A DNA stretch of 64,000 nucleotides from Simkaniaceae bacterium (GCA_030064985.1 JASJDV010000010.1:26544-90543); one strand, 5' to 3'; counted from the first letter of the stretch, positions 40,702-51,257 are shown. Program-made: numbers and translations. Notes: generated by a model from the sequence alone, not told the origin.

Positions 40702-42454
40702 TGTATATACTTTTGGATGCTTGCTGTAAAAATGCTTCAAGTTCGCAGGCTGTTTCTAAGTCAAGCGCTTTTTCTGTAAAACTCTTAAGCTTTTCAATAG
40801 ATAGTTTTGCTACGTATTCCTTGACTTCTGGAATGCGGCGAGGCACGCAAGAAAATTTGCGAATGCCTAACCCTAGAAGAAAGGGGATGAGTTGAGGATC
40901 GGAAGCCATTTCGCCACAAAGATTGACGGGTGTATTTTGATCTTTTGCCTCTTGAATAATATGAAGGATCATGCGGAAAATACTGGGATGTGTTGAGCGA
41001 TTGTAGCCATTGACTTCTTCCATTGCCCGGTCGGCTGCTAGGGTGTATTGAATAAGATCATTTGTACCAATCGATAGAAAGTCACACTCTCGAGCAATCG
41101 CATGGGACATATAAGCAGCAGAGGGAACTTCGATCATACAACCAATAGGAATGTCATCAGCAATTTCATATCCTTCTGAGCGAAGTTGAAAGGCAGTAGC
41201 CTGCAGCATCTTTTTTGCAAGATAGAGTTCCTCTAAATCTGAAATCATCGGAAGAAGCACGCGAAGATCTCCATCGAGGCTAAGGCGCAGAAATGCTCTA
41301 AGTTGTTTTGCAAAAATGTCGCGATTACGCAGTAAGAATCGAATACCACGACACCCTAAGGCGGGGTTTGTTTCAGGATCATACTGGCTCATATTGTTTC
41401 CCTTATCTCCACCAACATCCAAAATCCGGAAAACAATGGGCATGCCTTTCGATTTTTCCATGACTTGTTGATACAGCATAAATTGATCATCTTCAGAAAA
41501 GGTGTGGAATTTTTTGTCGAAAAAGAGACACTCAGAGCGGCAAAGACCAATTCCTTCAGCAGCGTAGGGAGCTAATAGATCGAGATCTGAGAGATTTTCA
41601 ATATTTGCTAGCACTTCAACCTTAACGCCATCGGCAGTTTTTGTTTCGCGATTTAAAGCGTAGACTTTTTTCTTTTCTTTTCGATTAGCGTCCTTCCGTT
41701 TTTTTTCATATTTTTCAAGGGTTGCATCACTTGGATTGATAATGATAAGTCCCGTTTTTCCATCAAGGATTATGAGTGAGCCTTTATGAGAACAAAGTAG
41801 ATGATGGGAAATATGGGCTATGTAAGGAATCCTTTTTGAACGAGCAATGAGGGCTGCATGTGAAGTTTTCCCCCCAATTTCGGTAATAAATCCTTGGATC
41901 TGCCATCTTGATGCTTGAGCTGCAATGGATGGAGTGAGTTCTCTAACAAAAACAATAGAGTTTTTAGGAATGTCTTCTGTTTTTAATGATTCTCTTGGAT
42001 GGAGATGGCGCAAGATGCGCTTTGAAAGATCTTTGACATCGATGAGACGTTGTTTAAAAAGACTATTTTTACCTTTCGAAAATTCTTTTTCATAATCTGT
42101 CATCACAGAGCGGAAAACGGTTTCAGTGTTTTTCAGCTGTCGCCGTATCTCAGCTTCCACAACCGTTGTTATCAAAGGATCGTCAAGCATTCGAATATGC
42201 GTATCGATAATTGAAATCGCTTCAGTGGCCCCTTCTTTTGCTAAAAAATGTTGCACGTTTTGGAGATCTTCGCGACTAGAGAGGATAGCGCGCCGATATT
42301 TTCTGATCTCTTTTTCTACTCCTGATTGACGAATGGAAGACTCTGGAGTCACTTCTTTTCGAAGCTCTTGGTTGTAGTGAAGTTTGCCAATGGCAATTCC
42401 TTCACTCATCTGGGTACCCTTTAGGAGAGTTTCTTCAAGCATTTCTCTTGACAC
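40679..42454 (-). CDS. ptsI: Phosphoenolpyruvate-protein phosphotransferase (PTS enzyme I)
   Basis: GGKTSHAALIARSKRIPYIA active-site His region; ECDFLSIGTNDLIQYTLAADR; upstream ptsH. Confidence 0.95.
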   Translation of the reverse strand: MSREMLEETLLKGTQMSEGIAIGKLHYNQELRKEVTPESSIRQSGVEKEIRKYRRAILSSREDLQNVQHFLAKEGATEAISIIDTHIRMLDDPLITTVVEAEIRRQLKNTETVFRSVMTDYEKEFSKGKNSLFKQRLIDVKDLSKRILRHLHPRESLKTEDIPKNSIVFVRELTPSIAAQASRWQIQGFITEIGGKTSHAALIARSKRIPYIAHISHHLLCSHKGSLIILDGKTGLIIINPSDATLEKYEKKRKDANRKEKKKVYALNRETKTADGVKVEVLANIENLSDLDLLAPYAAEGIGLCRSECLFFDKKFHTFSEDDQFMLYQQVMEKSKGMPIVFRILDVGGDKGNNMSQYDPETNPALGCRGIRFLLRNRDIFAKQLRAFLRLSLDGDLRVLLPMISDLEELYLAKKMLQATAFQLRSEGYEIADDIPIGCMIEVPSAAYMSHAIARECDFLSIGTNDLIQYTLAADRAMEEVNGYNRSTHPSIFRMILHIIQEAKDQNTPVNLCGEMASDPQLIPFLLGLGIRKFSCVPRRIPEVKEYVAKLSIEKLKSFTEKALDLETACELEAFLQQASKSIYNEKIKSL

Positions 42455-42456
42455 AA

Positions 42457-42735
42457 TTATTTACCCTCACCGAACTTGTTAGTAAAAGCTGTTAGTAGAT
42501 CATTAAGCGTCTGTTTAGCATCTGGTCCTTCGACTTCGATTTTGAGTTGCGCATTTTTGGGTGCAGCCAATGTGAGAATACCCATGATGCTACGAGCATC
42601 GACTGATTCGCCCTTGTAAGTCAATTTGACTTTTGCTTTTCTCTTTTTCAAAATGTCTGCAATGATGGTTGCAGGACGGGCATGAATGCCTGACTTATTT
42701 TTCACCTTTGCAAGGCGCTCAAGCTTCTCTTCCAA
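42457..42735 (-). CDS. ptsH: Phosphocarrier protein HPr
   Basis: KNKSGIHARPATIIADILKKRKAKVKL ... DARSIMGILTLAAPKNAQLKIEVEGPDA. Confidence 0.95.
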   Translation of the reverse strand: MEEKLERLAKVKNKSGIHARPATIIADILKKRKAKVKLTYKGESVDARSIMGILTLAAPKNAQLKIEVEGPDAKQTLNDLLTAFTNKFGEGK

Positions 42736-42987
42736 GTTCTTTTTTCCTGTTATCTTTATTTAAAAAGTTTGCAGTCAAACTCTGTCCATAGTAGTAGCCT
42801 ATTTAGTTCAGGCGATGATTAAAAAGGGGTACTACAATGAGTAATATCACATTTTTCGGGCTTTACCAAACGATGAGAGGAGGATAAAGATTTTGTCCAT
42901 TAAAATAAAAGTAAAATGTTTAGTAGGAAAATCGCTTCTTATTGACCAAAATCTCTTTGTGAGGTAAAAATAGTCCCTTCTTCTGAT

Positions 42988-43061
42988 GGCGGTCGTAGCT
43001 CAGTTGGTAGAGCACTTGATTGTGGTTCAAGATGTCGCGGGTTCAAGTCCCGTCGATCGCC
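42988..43061 (+). tRNA. tRNA-His (GTG)
   Basis: GGCGGTCGTAGCTCAGTTGGTAGAGCACTTGATTGTGGTTCAAGATGTCGCGGGTTCAAGTCCCGTCGATCGCC; anticodon GTG; extra G-1 pairs with C73, diagnostic of tRNA-His. Confidence 0.95.
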
Positions 43062-43218
43062 CTTCTTCTTTGATAGTTATTGCGAACACCGTTTCTTTTT
43101 CAACACATAAAACCCACTTGGCGCCTCACCCTTTTTTCTTTTCTCTGCGCTTTCTGTATGCTCTGCAATGAAAATTCTCCTTTTGCATTGATAAAGATTT
43201 TGCTAAGCTAGAGTTAGA

Positions 43219-45489
43219 ATGGAGAAAGAGAAAACAACGCACCCAGAAATTAAGGGACTGCTCACTGTTGTTGGGAGCATTCTTTTGTTTTTATGCATGA
43301 TTAGTTTTATTCATGGAAACCCCCGAGCCAATTGGTTTGGTGTTGTGGGGTATGGAATTGGACTAGGTTCGCTTTGGCTTTTTGGTTTGTCGGCTTATTT
43401 TGTTGCTGCCTACATTGGCTGGATTGGCTGGAAAATGCTCACAGGAAGCGTCCCTCAACAGCTGAAAATGAAGACACTCTATTTATCGATTGGCATGATC
43501 TCTTTATCGATGCTTTTAAATCTTCTAACCGAAGTGGGAGGATTTGCAAATGGTTTTATCGAGCGTCGGCTTTTTTCTGAAATTTATGTAAGTCATTATC
43601 CCTTTCCTCATAAAGTTGTTCGGTTCAATTTAGGAGGGGTCCCTTTTTATTATCTGCTCCGAGACATTCCCACATTTAATTTGCAACACTTACTGAGCAG
43701 TGTGGGTGTCGTGATCACCTTTTCACTAACTGGGCTCATGTCTCTAATTCTTTTTACAAATACTCAGATCGTTCCGCTATTTAAAAGCTCGCGTGTTGTC
43801 CTGGGGATCATCTGGGATTTTCTTAAGAAGGTCGTTAAAGATTTTAAACCAATCAAGATGAAACCAACGGTAGAAAGACCTTTTCCACCGATGCAAAAAG
43901 TCCATCATTCACCTGAAGTGCGAAGAATGATTTCAGTAGCTGAGGAGGTAGAAAAACCAGACGACTTAAGGATCACGACCCACCACGAAAAGCGGACAGA
44001 AACGGGCAGAGTTAAGACAATGGATACCAAGTCCTATTCGGGAGCTTTTAAGCGGTTTCGCCTCCCTCCGTTAGACTTACTGACTCATGCTAAGAAAGTT
44101 GATAAGCCCACTCTCAAAAAAGATCTAGAAAGACAAGCAAAAATCTTGGAAGAAACCCTGCTTAGCTTTGGGGTCGAGGGAACGGTGGGTCAAATTAACT
44201 GCGGTCCTACAATCACCTCGTTTGAAGTCCACCCTCCAACAGGGGTAAAAGTTCAAAAAATCAAAGTTCTCGAAAATGATATCGCTTTGAATCTCCAAGC
44301 AAAATCGATCCGGATCATTGCCCCTATTCCTGGAAAAGCCGCTGTCGGAGTTGAGGTCCCTTCTCTTTATCCACAAGAAGTAGGCTTTAAAGAAATGCTC
44401 AGTGAATACCAAAAAGGAACAAAAAAATTTCACATCCCTGTCATGCTTGGTCAAACGGTATCAGGTGATAATGTTGTTTGTGATCTGACAAAAATGCCTC
44501 ACTGCATTATTGCTGGAGCCACAGGTTCAGGTAAATCGGTTTGTATCAACAGTCTTGTCATGTCGATTTTGATGACAGCCCGTCCTGATGATGTCCGCCT
44601 TCTTCTGGTTGACCCAAAAAAAGTCGAACTCAGTTCCTACGCCAATCTTCCCCACATGATCGCTCCAGTCATTACTGAAGCACATGGAGCCTATTCGGCT
44701 TTAAACTGGCTCGTTAAGGAAATGGGTGAGCGGTATGAAATGTTAAAGCGACTCAAACTCCGTAACATCAATGCATTTAATCACCGGAAATATACCCCCG
44801 AAAAAGAGGGGGAATTAGAAATGGAGATTCCGCGGAAAATGCCTTACATCGTTGCCATCATTGATGAATTTGCCGACTTAATGATGGCTGCTAGTTCAGA
44901 TTTAGAAACCCCTATTGCTCGGATTGCACAAATGGCGCGCGCTGTAGGGATTCATCTCATCTTAGCAACCCAACGTCCTTCCCGTGAGGTGATTACCGGA
45001 TTAATTAAAGCCAACTTCCCCAGCCGCATTTCTTTTAAAGTGGCAAGTCGGGTCAATAGCCAAATTATTCTCGATGAAAATGGGGCAGAAAGTCTTCTTG
45101 GAAATGGAGATCTTCTTTTCCTCCCTCCTGGATCTCATAATCTTATCCGCGCTCAAGGGGTTTTTATCCGCGATGCAGATATTAACCGCGTGATTGAACA
45201 CATTGAAAATCAAGCAGGGCCGCAATATCTCATTCAGTCTTTTGATCAAATGTCACAAGCTGATTTCTCGCCCAAAGACGGGGAATCGCATAGCAAAGAT
45301 GATCTTTATTCTCAGGCTTATCAAATCGTTACCGAAACAGGGACTGCATCCACCACTTTTCTCCAACGTAAGCTTAAAATTGGTTATGCAAGAGCGGCTT
45401 CTCTTATGGATGAGCTCGAAGAAAACGGAATCATTGGTTCTCAAGATGGTAGTCGTCGTCGTGTTCTTCTGAAAAATGATAATATTTAA
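43219..45489 (+). CDS. ftsK: DNA translocase FtsK/SpoIIIE
   Basis: N-terminal TM domain; AGATGSGKSVCINSLV Walker A; VAIIDEFADLMMAA; C-terminal gamma winged helix LQRKLKIGYARAASLMDELEENGIIG. Confidence 0.97.
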   Translation: MEKEKTTHPEIKGLLTVVGSILLFLCMISFIHGNPRANWFGVVGYGIGLGSLWLFGLSAYFVAAYIGWIGWKMLTGSVPQQLKMKTLYLSIGMISLSMLLNLLTEVGGFANGFIERRLFSEIYVSHYPFPHKVVRFNLGGVPFYYLLRDIPTFNLQHLLSSVGVVITFSLTGLMSLILFTNTQIVPLFKSSRVVLGIIWDFLKKVVKDFKPIKMKPTVERPFPPMQKVHHSPEVRRMISVAEEVEKPDDLRITTHHEKRTETGRVKTMDTKSYSGAFKRFRLPPLDLLTHAKKVDKPTLKKDLERQAKILEETLLSFGVEGTVGQINCGPTITSFEVHPPTGVKVQKIKVLENDIALNLQAKSIRIIAPIPGKAAVGVEVPSLYPQEVGFKEMLSEYQKGTKKFHIPVMLGQTVSGDNVVCDLTKMPHCIIAGATGSGKSVCINSLVMSILMTARPDDVRLLLVDPKKVELSSYANLPHMIAPVITEAHGAYSALNWLVKEMGERYEMLKRLKLRNINAFNHRKYTPEKEGELEMEIPRKMPYIVAIIDEFADLMMAASSDLETPIARIAQMARAVGIHLILATQRPSREVITGLIKANFPSRISFKVASRVNSQIILDENGAESLLGNGDLLFLPPGSHNLIRAQGVFIRDADINRVIEHIENQAGPQYLIQSFDQMSQADFSPKDGESHSKDDLYSQAYQIVTETGTASTTFLQRKLKIGYARAASLMDELEENGIIGSQDGSRRRVLLKNDNI

Positions 45490-45611
45490 TGACTGTGAAA
45501 TAAACCTTATTAAGCCCTACATGCAGGAAGCTTAAGGTGATCAAGAATAGAATCACCGGGAAGATGAACAAAAACTTTTGCGCTTTTCATCGAAAACCTC
45601 AGATCGAAGCT

Positions 45612-46379
45612 TTAAAACAACTCTATAAGAGTGCTAACTTTTTCTTGAAAAGCAATGGAAAGAGAGAGTTCGCGCTTTACTTTTTCTTGAACCTTCTGAA
45701 TGGCAAGTGCAGGGGTATTACACTCACTGGATAGGTGAGCAAGATAGACATGTTTAAGACCGGGATGATCGATTTCTTGGATCAATTCCACGGCCGCATC
45801 ATTAGAAAGGTGCCCTTGCCGCCCTAAAACTCGTTGTTTATACATCACCGGACGGTTGCAGGCATAGACCATCGATGGTTCATGATTTGCTTCGATATAG
45901 AGATAATCACAGTTTAAAAGATGGGCACGAACAAGGGTGGTGGCAAACCCGAGGTCGGCACAAATACCGATTTTTACTTCTTGTATCTGAATAGTGAAGG
46001 CCACTGGATCCAGAGTATCGTGTTGGACGCTGAAGGGGTGGATTTCCATATCCCCAAACTCAAAAGACTCTCCGGTCGAAAAAATCTTAAAGCGAGGACG
46101 ATGACGCATCGCATGTAAAATCGCTTTGGCCGTTTCACTATTGGCAAAAACAGGAATGTTTAAGGTCTTTGCTGTTTTTTCAAGTCCTCGAATGTGGTCT
46201 CCGTGTTCATGAGTCACAAGAATGGCATCGATTTCTCCAATATCGACATTGATTTGTCCAAGTCTTTCAGTTAATGCTTTAAAACTAATCCCTACATCGA
46301 TGAGGATCTTTGTCTCCTTTCCTTCGACATAGATCACATTTCCTTTAGAACCTGATGCTAATGGGCAAAACTTCTTCAT
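45612..46379 (-). CDS. Metallo-beta-lactamase fold hydrolase, YycJ/WalJ family
   Basis: PLASGSKGNVIYVEGKETKILIDVG...VTHEHGDHIRGL...IEANHEP...HLSNDAAVELI; adjacent to ftsK as in Chlamydia. Confidence 0.92.
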   Translation of the reverse strand: MKKFCPLASGSKGNVIYVEGKETKILIDVGISFKALTERLGQINVDIGEIDAILVTHEHGDHIRGLEKTAKTLNIPVFANSETAKAILHAMRHRPRFKIFSTGESFEFGDMEIHPFSVQHDTLDPVAFTIQIQEVKIGICADLGFATTLVRAHLLNCDYLYIEANHEPSMVYACNRPVMYKQRVLGRQGHLSNDAAVELIQEIDHPGLKHVYLAHLSSECNTPALAIQKVQEKVKRELSLSIAFQEKVSTLIELF

Positions 46380-46494
46380 AAGGGTAAATGTTTAACATTC
46401 CCTCAAAATTCTTTCTACAAAATTCTCCGTGTCCTATGCAAGGTTTGTTTTACCGATTGTGTTTCAAAATCAGCGCTCGAGTAGATAAGATGCG

Positions 46495-48531
46495 TTAGTA
46501 GCTAGCAAGGTCTCGAATAGCTTTTTCCATATCCCCTTTTTGAGGAAGAACAGCATCTTCAAGGTGCTTAGCGTAGGGAACGCAAGTATTCAATCCTCCG
46601 AGTCTCTTGATTGGCGAATCGAGGTGCTCGAAAGCTTTTTCGGAGATTTGAGCCGCAATTTCTGCACCAAACCCACAAGTTACTGGAGCTTCATGAATAA
46701 TCAAGGCTTTGTTTGTTTTTTCAATCGAGCGTAAAATGGTTGAAAAATCGAGAGGAGCTAAGGTTCGAAGGTCAATAATCTCTACAGAAATTCCCTCATC
46801 TTCGAGTGTTTGTGCAACTTCAAAGGTCATGTGAATCATCAGTCCCCAGGCGATGAGTGTTAAGTCAGTTCCTTCTCGGACAATCTTTGCTTGGCCAAGA
46901 GGAATAATCTCATCTTTTGTGGGCTCGGGCTGTGCAGAAAAAACACGTTGTCTGTAAAGGGCCTTAGGCTCAAGAAAAACAACCGGGTTAGGATCACGGA
47001 TTGCGCTTTTAAGGAGCATTTTTGCATCGGCAGCATTGCTTGGAATAACGACTTTTAAGCCAGGACAATGGGTTAAAAAAGCTTCAATATTTTGTGAGTG
47101 ATAAGGACCACCTTGAATGTAACCCCCAGAAGGCATGCGAAGAACAATAGGGCAGTACCATTCTCCATTGGCACGGTAGTGGAAACTAGACAGTTCGTTA
47201 TAAAGCTGGTTGAAGCCAGTCCATAGATAATCAGCAAACTGAATTTCTACTACAGGCTTAAATTGACTATGAATAGACATTCCAATCGCTGTTCCAACAA
47301 TCGTTGATTCAGCAAGAGGCGTGTTAAAACACCGCTTTTCACCATATTTATCAGTCAGCCCGCGGGTGATTCCAAACACGCCTCCCTTACCATGCGCAAC
47401 ATCTTGTCCAAAGACGACAACACCAGGATCTCTTTCCATCTCTTCGTCGATTGCATGGTTAAGAGCATCCATAACGACAACGCTTTCTCCTCTTTCACTA
47501 GGGGTTTCGTTGAAAGCTAGATCTACTTCTTTGTAGACATGGTCTAGAACGCGCTCTATTTCTTGAAGAGGAAAAGTTTCCCCTTGAACAGCGGCGTCTT
47601 CAATTTCTTCTTTAACTTTCATGCGAAGGGCTTCAAGCTCCTCATCGGTGATGAATCTTTTTTCACGCAGAAAATTTTCAAAGCGAGGAACTGGATCCCG
47701 CGCTTGGTCGTCTGCGAAATGATGATCAGTTTTATACTTCTTGGGATCATCACTACTGCTATGCGCTCCCATCCTTGGAACTTTTGCAACAATGAGAGTC
47801 GGACCTTCAAGACGACGTCCTTTTTGAATGGCCTGATCTAACGCTTTAGAAAGCGCTGTATAATCACACCCATCGATTTCATGGACAGAGAGTCCTTGAT
47901 AGCCTCGCGCCCTATGAGCAATCGATCCCCCAGCTGTTTGCTCTTCAACCGGAACGGAAATCGCCCAGCCATTATCTTGAATCACAAAGATAACGCCTAA
48001 CTTATGGAGACAAGTATAATTCAGCGCTTCGTGAAAATCTCCTTGTGAAGTCGATCCATCTCCTCCAGAGACATAGACCACTTCATCTGTCCCAGCAAGG
48101 CGCGCCGCTTTAGCTATACCTGCCGCTTGGAGGAACTGGGAACCCACAACACTCGATTGACACGGAATGCGGAGTTCCTTATGAGAGAAATGGTCTGGCA
48201 TCATCCGTCCTCCAGAATGATGGGGCACATCGCGCGCTAAAAAAGCACCAAATATTTCATGTAAATCACACCCTAGTCCAATAGCAAAAGGGCGATCGCG
48301 GTAATAAGGAAGTCCCCAATCTTTTCCTGCCGTTAAAGCTTGTCCACACATGACCCCGACGAGTTCATGTCCCTGGGTGTAAAGATGGAAAGTTCCTCCC
48401 TTGTTTTGGCGAACAAGTTTCTGCATTTTTTCATCGGTAAATCGGGCGCGATAGATTCCCTCAAGGATCGTTAGACACTTTTGCTTTTCAGCTGTCTTTA
48501 AAAGCTCAGGCATCGGGGTTGTAATAACCAT
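46495..48531 (-). CDS. Branched-chain 2-oxoacid dehydrogenase E1, alpha-beta fusion
   Basis: E1 alpha half with TPP motif GGDGSTSQGDFHEALNYTCLHKLGVIFVIQDN joined in one 678 aa ORF to an E1 beta half (VVVMDALNHAIDEEMERDPGVVVFGQDVAHGKGG). Confidence 0.9.
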   Translation of the reverse strand: MVITTPMPELLKTAEKQKCLTILEGIYRARFTDEKMQKLVRQNKGGTFHLYTQGHELVGVMCGQALTAGKDWGLPYYRDRPFAIGLGCDLHEIFGAFLARDVPHHSGGRMMPDHFSHKELRIPCQSSVVGSQFLQAAGIAKAARLAGTDEVVYVSGGDGSTSQGDFHEALNYTCLHKLGVIFVIQDNGWAISVPVEEQTAGGSIAHRARGYQGLSVHEIDGCDYTALSKALDQAIQKGRRLEGPTLIVAKVPRMGAHSSSDDPKKYKTDHHFADDQARDPVPRFENFLREKRFITDEELEALRMKVKEEIEDAAVQGETFPLQEIERVLDHVYKEVDLAFNETPSERGESVVVMDALNHAIDEEMERDPGVVVFGQDVAHGKGGVFGITRGLTDKYGEKRCFNTPLAESTIVGTAIGMSIHSQFKPVVEIQFADYLWTGFNQLYNELSSFHYRANGEWYCPIVLRMPSGGYIQGGPYHSQNIEAFLTHCPGLKVVIPSNAADAKMLLKSAIRDPNPVVFLEPKALYRQRVFSAQPEPTKDEIIPLGQAKIVREGTDLTLIAWGLMIHMTFEVAQTLEDEGISVEIIDLRTLAPLDFSTILRSIEKTNKALIIHEAPVTCGFGAEIAAQISEKAFEHLDSPIKRLGGLNTCVPYAKHLEDAVLPQKGDMEKAIRDLASY

Positions 48532-49637
48532 TAATCTTCCTTCTTCTTCCCACGTTTAATTTGAGTGACCTGCTTGACTCCTGCCTTTCGCTTTTTTTGC
48601 ATCATTTCTTGAAGCTCTTCTTTGTCCTTAGGCTGCTTTCCTTTTTTCTTAGTTAAGAATTCTTTAGCGATACCGGTAATTTTTCCTCCTTCCTTACTTC
48701 TACCACTAACAGCTTGGATCATTTTCTCTTCTTTTTCGATGCCAAGGCCTGGTGCTGCTTTCAAGCGGTCAGAAAGATGTCGTAGAGATTCGAGTCGTTG
48801 GGACAGGGCTTCTAGTTTAGAGTCAACTTTCACGCGTGAGGTTCCTCTAAGACTTGCAATGAGTTGCGCTTCGGTATCAAATTTCGCCGAAAAAGTCGCC
48901 GAAGTGCTCTTGAAGTCAGGATTAAAAAGAAACAGTCGAACGGCCGGAGGAACTGTCTTGTAAATATCAATGGCGTATTGCGGTTCAAGCTCAACTTTTG
49001 CTGCTTGTTTCGGTGGTCGACCTCTTTTCGGACGAGGATTTAACGCTTCGTTGGAGTAATAAGTCTTTGACTTAGCAACAATCGCATCGCGAGCATTTTG
49101 AATATCCTTAGGAACTTTTCGGTCAAAAAAATGGTGCTTCACTTTTTCGAGAACGTTTCTTGTCACATCGAGATCTTCTTCAAAAGCAAAGCAGATTTCT
49201 TCGTTACGAAGCCACTCAATAATACGGATTCTGGACCGTTCGTGATAGTATTGCTGCCACTTTTCTAGCTCTGCTAAGTGATCGTAGATAAACTCAAGAA
49301 AGTTTTCCCGCGCTTCTTTTGAGCCGATAATATCGAGAAGTTTTTCCTTAACATCGATATCATAAATTTTTTCATTCACAAATCCTTCCATGAACTTTTT
49401 CGTTTCGTAAAAGGTCATTTTGGGAAGTAACCGGAATCTTTCTGCACTGGTATTGAGCTGTTTTTCTAAAGCTTCAAGCTCTTCTAAATTGCGATCTAAA
49501 TCAGCAAAAACAATGAATCCTTCCACTGTATCTAGATAAAAGTCCCGTTCATCATCAGACTTGGCGAAGGCGTCCATCAGTCGATGAAAACGAAGGATCA
49601 AAGGATTTTGTGGTTTAGGAAGTTTTTGTTTTGCCAT
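48531..49637 (-). CDS. UPF0158-family protein with AT-hook-like motif and Lys-rich C-terminus
   Basis: RDFYLDTVEGFIVFADL N-terminus similar to UPF0158; NPRPKRGRPPKQAAK AT-hook core; basic tail KKKGKQPKDKEELQEMMQKKRKAGVKQVTQIKRGKKKED. Confidence 0.65.
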   Translation of the reverse strand: MAKQKLPKPQNPLILRFHRLMDAFAKSDDERDFYLDTVEGFIVFADLDRNLEELEALEKQLNTSAERFRLLPKMTFYETKKFMEGFVNEKIYDIDVKEKLLDIIGSKEARENFLEFIYDHLAELEKWQQYYHERSRIRIIEWLRNEEICFAFEEDLDVTRNVLEKVKHHFFDRKVPKDIQNARDAIVAKSKTYYSNEALNPRPKRGRPPKQAAKVELEPQYAIDIYKTVPPAVRLFLFNPDFKSTSATFSAKFDTEAQLIASLRGTSRVKVDSKLEALSQRLESLRHLSDRLKAAPGLGIEKEEKMIQAVSGRSKEGGKITGIAKEFLTKKKGKQPKDKEELQEMMQKKRKAGVKQVTQIKRGKKKED

Positions 49638-49756
49638 AGCGATTGCTCAATAAAATGTTACTTAAAAGAAGTAAGCTTATCGTAGCAAGAAAATTCCTAT
49701 CCTTCAAGTAGGAATTATTGTACATTGATACACTTGGTAAATAAAGGTAAATCATC

Positions 49757-51031
49757 ATGCTAGACATTAAACTGATTAGAGCTAGTCCAGAAGCTATCGA
49801 AAAAAAACTTCAAACAAAAGATGTCAACGCCTCTATTCAAAAAGTTCTTACACTAGATGAGGAGATACGCTTTCTAAAAATAGAGTCCGAAAAGCTTAAG
49901 GGTGAGCGGAATAAAAATGCCAGAGAAGTCGGAGAACGCAAAAGAAAGGGAGAAGATGTTACCGATCTTTTGAAAGTTATGGAGGGAGCTAAAGATAAAA
50001 TTTCAATTCTGGACCATCAACTAAATGAAATCGAAGAAACATTGAAATTTGAATTAGCATGTCTTCCTAACCTCCCTGCTAGCGATGTAAAAGCTTCTCT
50101 AGAGCCCACTGATAATGTTCAAATCAAAACTTTTGGAGCAAAACCTTCATTTTCTTTTAAACCTAAAAACCACATCGAATTGAATAAGCCTCTCAAATTG
50201 TTCGACTTTAAACGGGGGGCTAAAATCAGTGGAAATGGCTGGCCGGTTTACCGAGGTCTCGGAGCGCGTTTAGAGTGGGCCTTGATTCGATTCATGATCG
50301 ATACCCATGTCGCCAATGGTTTTGAACAATGGATACTTCCGATCGTCGCACGTCCAGCCATTATGATGGGTTCTGCCCACCTCCCGAAGTTTGAAGACCA
50401 ACTATTTAAACTCTATGATAAAGATCATCAACTTTATCTTATTCCCACCTCTGAAGCCGTCCTCAATGGAATTCACTTTGATGAAATTATTCCCGAAGAA
50501 AAACTCCCCTTAAAGTATACCTCTTATACCCCTTGCTTCCGAAGAGAAGCAGGCGCCGCCGGTTCTATCGAGCGAGGCCTTATTCGCACCCACCAGTTCA
50601 ATAAAGTGGAGATGTTTTGTGTCACGCGCCCTGATCAGTCGGAAGAAATCTACAATCTGATGGTCGCTAGCGCAGAAGAAATCCTTCAAGCCCTTAACAT
50701 ACACTACCGCAGCATGCTCCTTGTAACAGGAGACATGTCTTTTGCTGCAGCAAAAACAATTGACTTAGAAGTTTGGCTACCCGGACAAGAGCGCTACTAC
50801 GAAGTCTCTTCTGTTTCAAACTGTACCGATTTTCAGGCACGTCGCTCTAAAATCCGCTACAAAAAGGGAAAAGAAAAGCCCAAACTCGTTCATACCCTCA
50901 ATGGATCAGGACTAGCAACGTCTCGTTTAATGGTAGCTCTTTTGGAAAATAATCAACAAGAAGATGGCAGTGTGATTATTCCGAGCGTTCTTCACCAATA
51001 CCTCAATGGGCTACAAACTCTTACCCCTTGA
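49757..51031 (+). CDS. serS: Seryl-tRNA synthetase
   Basis: N-terminal coiled coil; class II motifs TSYTPCFRREAGAAGSIERGLIRTHQFNKVEMFC and NGSGLATSRLMVALLEN. Confidence 0.96.
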   Translation: MLDIKLIRASPEAIEKKLQTKDVNASIQKVLTLDEEIRFLKIESEKLKGERNKNAREVGERKRKGEDVTDLLKVMEGAKDKISILDHQLNEIEETLKFELACLPNLPASDVKASLEPTDNVQIKTFGAKPSFSFKPKNHIELNKPLKLFDFKRGAKISGNGWPVYRGLGARLEWALIRFMIDTHVANGFEQWILPIVARPAIMMGSAHLPKFEDQLFKLYDKDHQLYLIPTSEAVLNGIHFDEIIPEEKLPLKYTSYTPCFRREAGAAGSIERGLIRTHQFNKVEMFCVTRPDQSEEIYNLMVASAEEILQALNIHYRSMLLVTGDMSFAAAKTIDLEVWLPGQERYYEVSSVSNCTDFQARRSKIRYKKGKEKPKLVHTLNGSGLATSRLMVALLENNQQEDGSVIIPSVLHQYLNGLQTLTP

Positions 51032-51257
51032 TTGGAGTTTTATGTACAGCTCTTAACTATTCGATTAACACATCGCACTCCAATTCGTCTCAATCTCTTG
51101 ATTCACAAAAAACGCAATCCACAGCATTTTTGAACTTCCCATGAGCTCTTTAGCTGGATTTCTTTTGATCGAATGGATTGTCTGCTACATAATCGAGGAG
51201 AATTTGTAGCTTTATTTTTCGAAATTGGTGTAAGATTGCCCTAAAAAGGATACAGTT

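Noticed and set aside
42986-43171. 61 aa ORF VAQLVEHLIVVQDVAGSSPVDRPSS
   Set aside because: False translation of tRNA-His (GTG).
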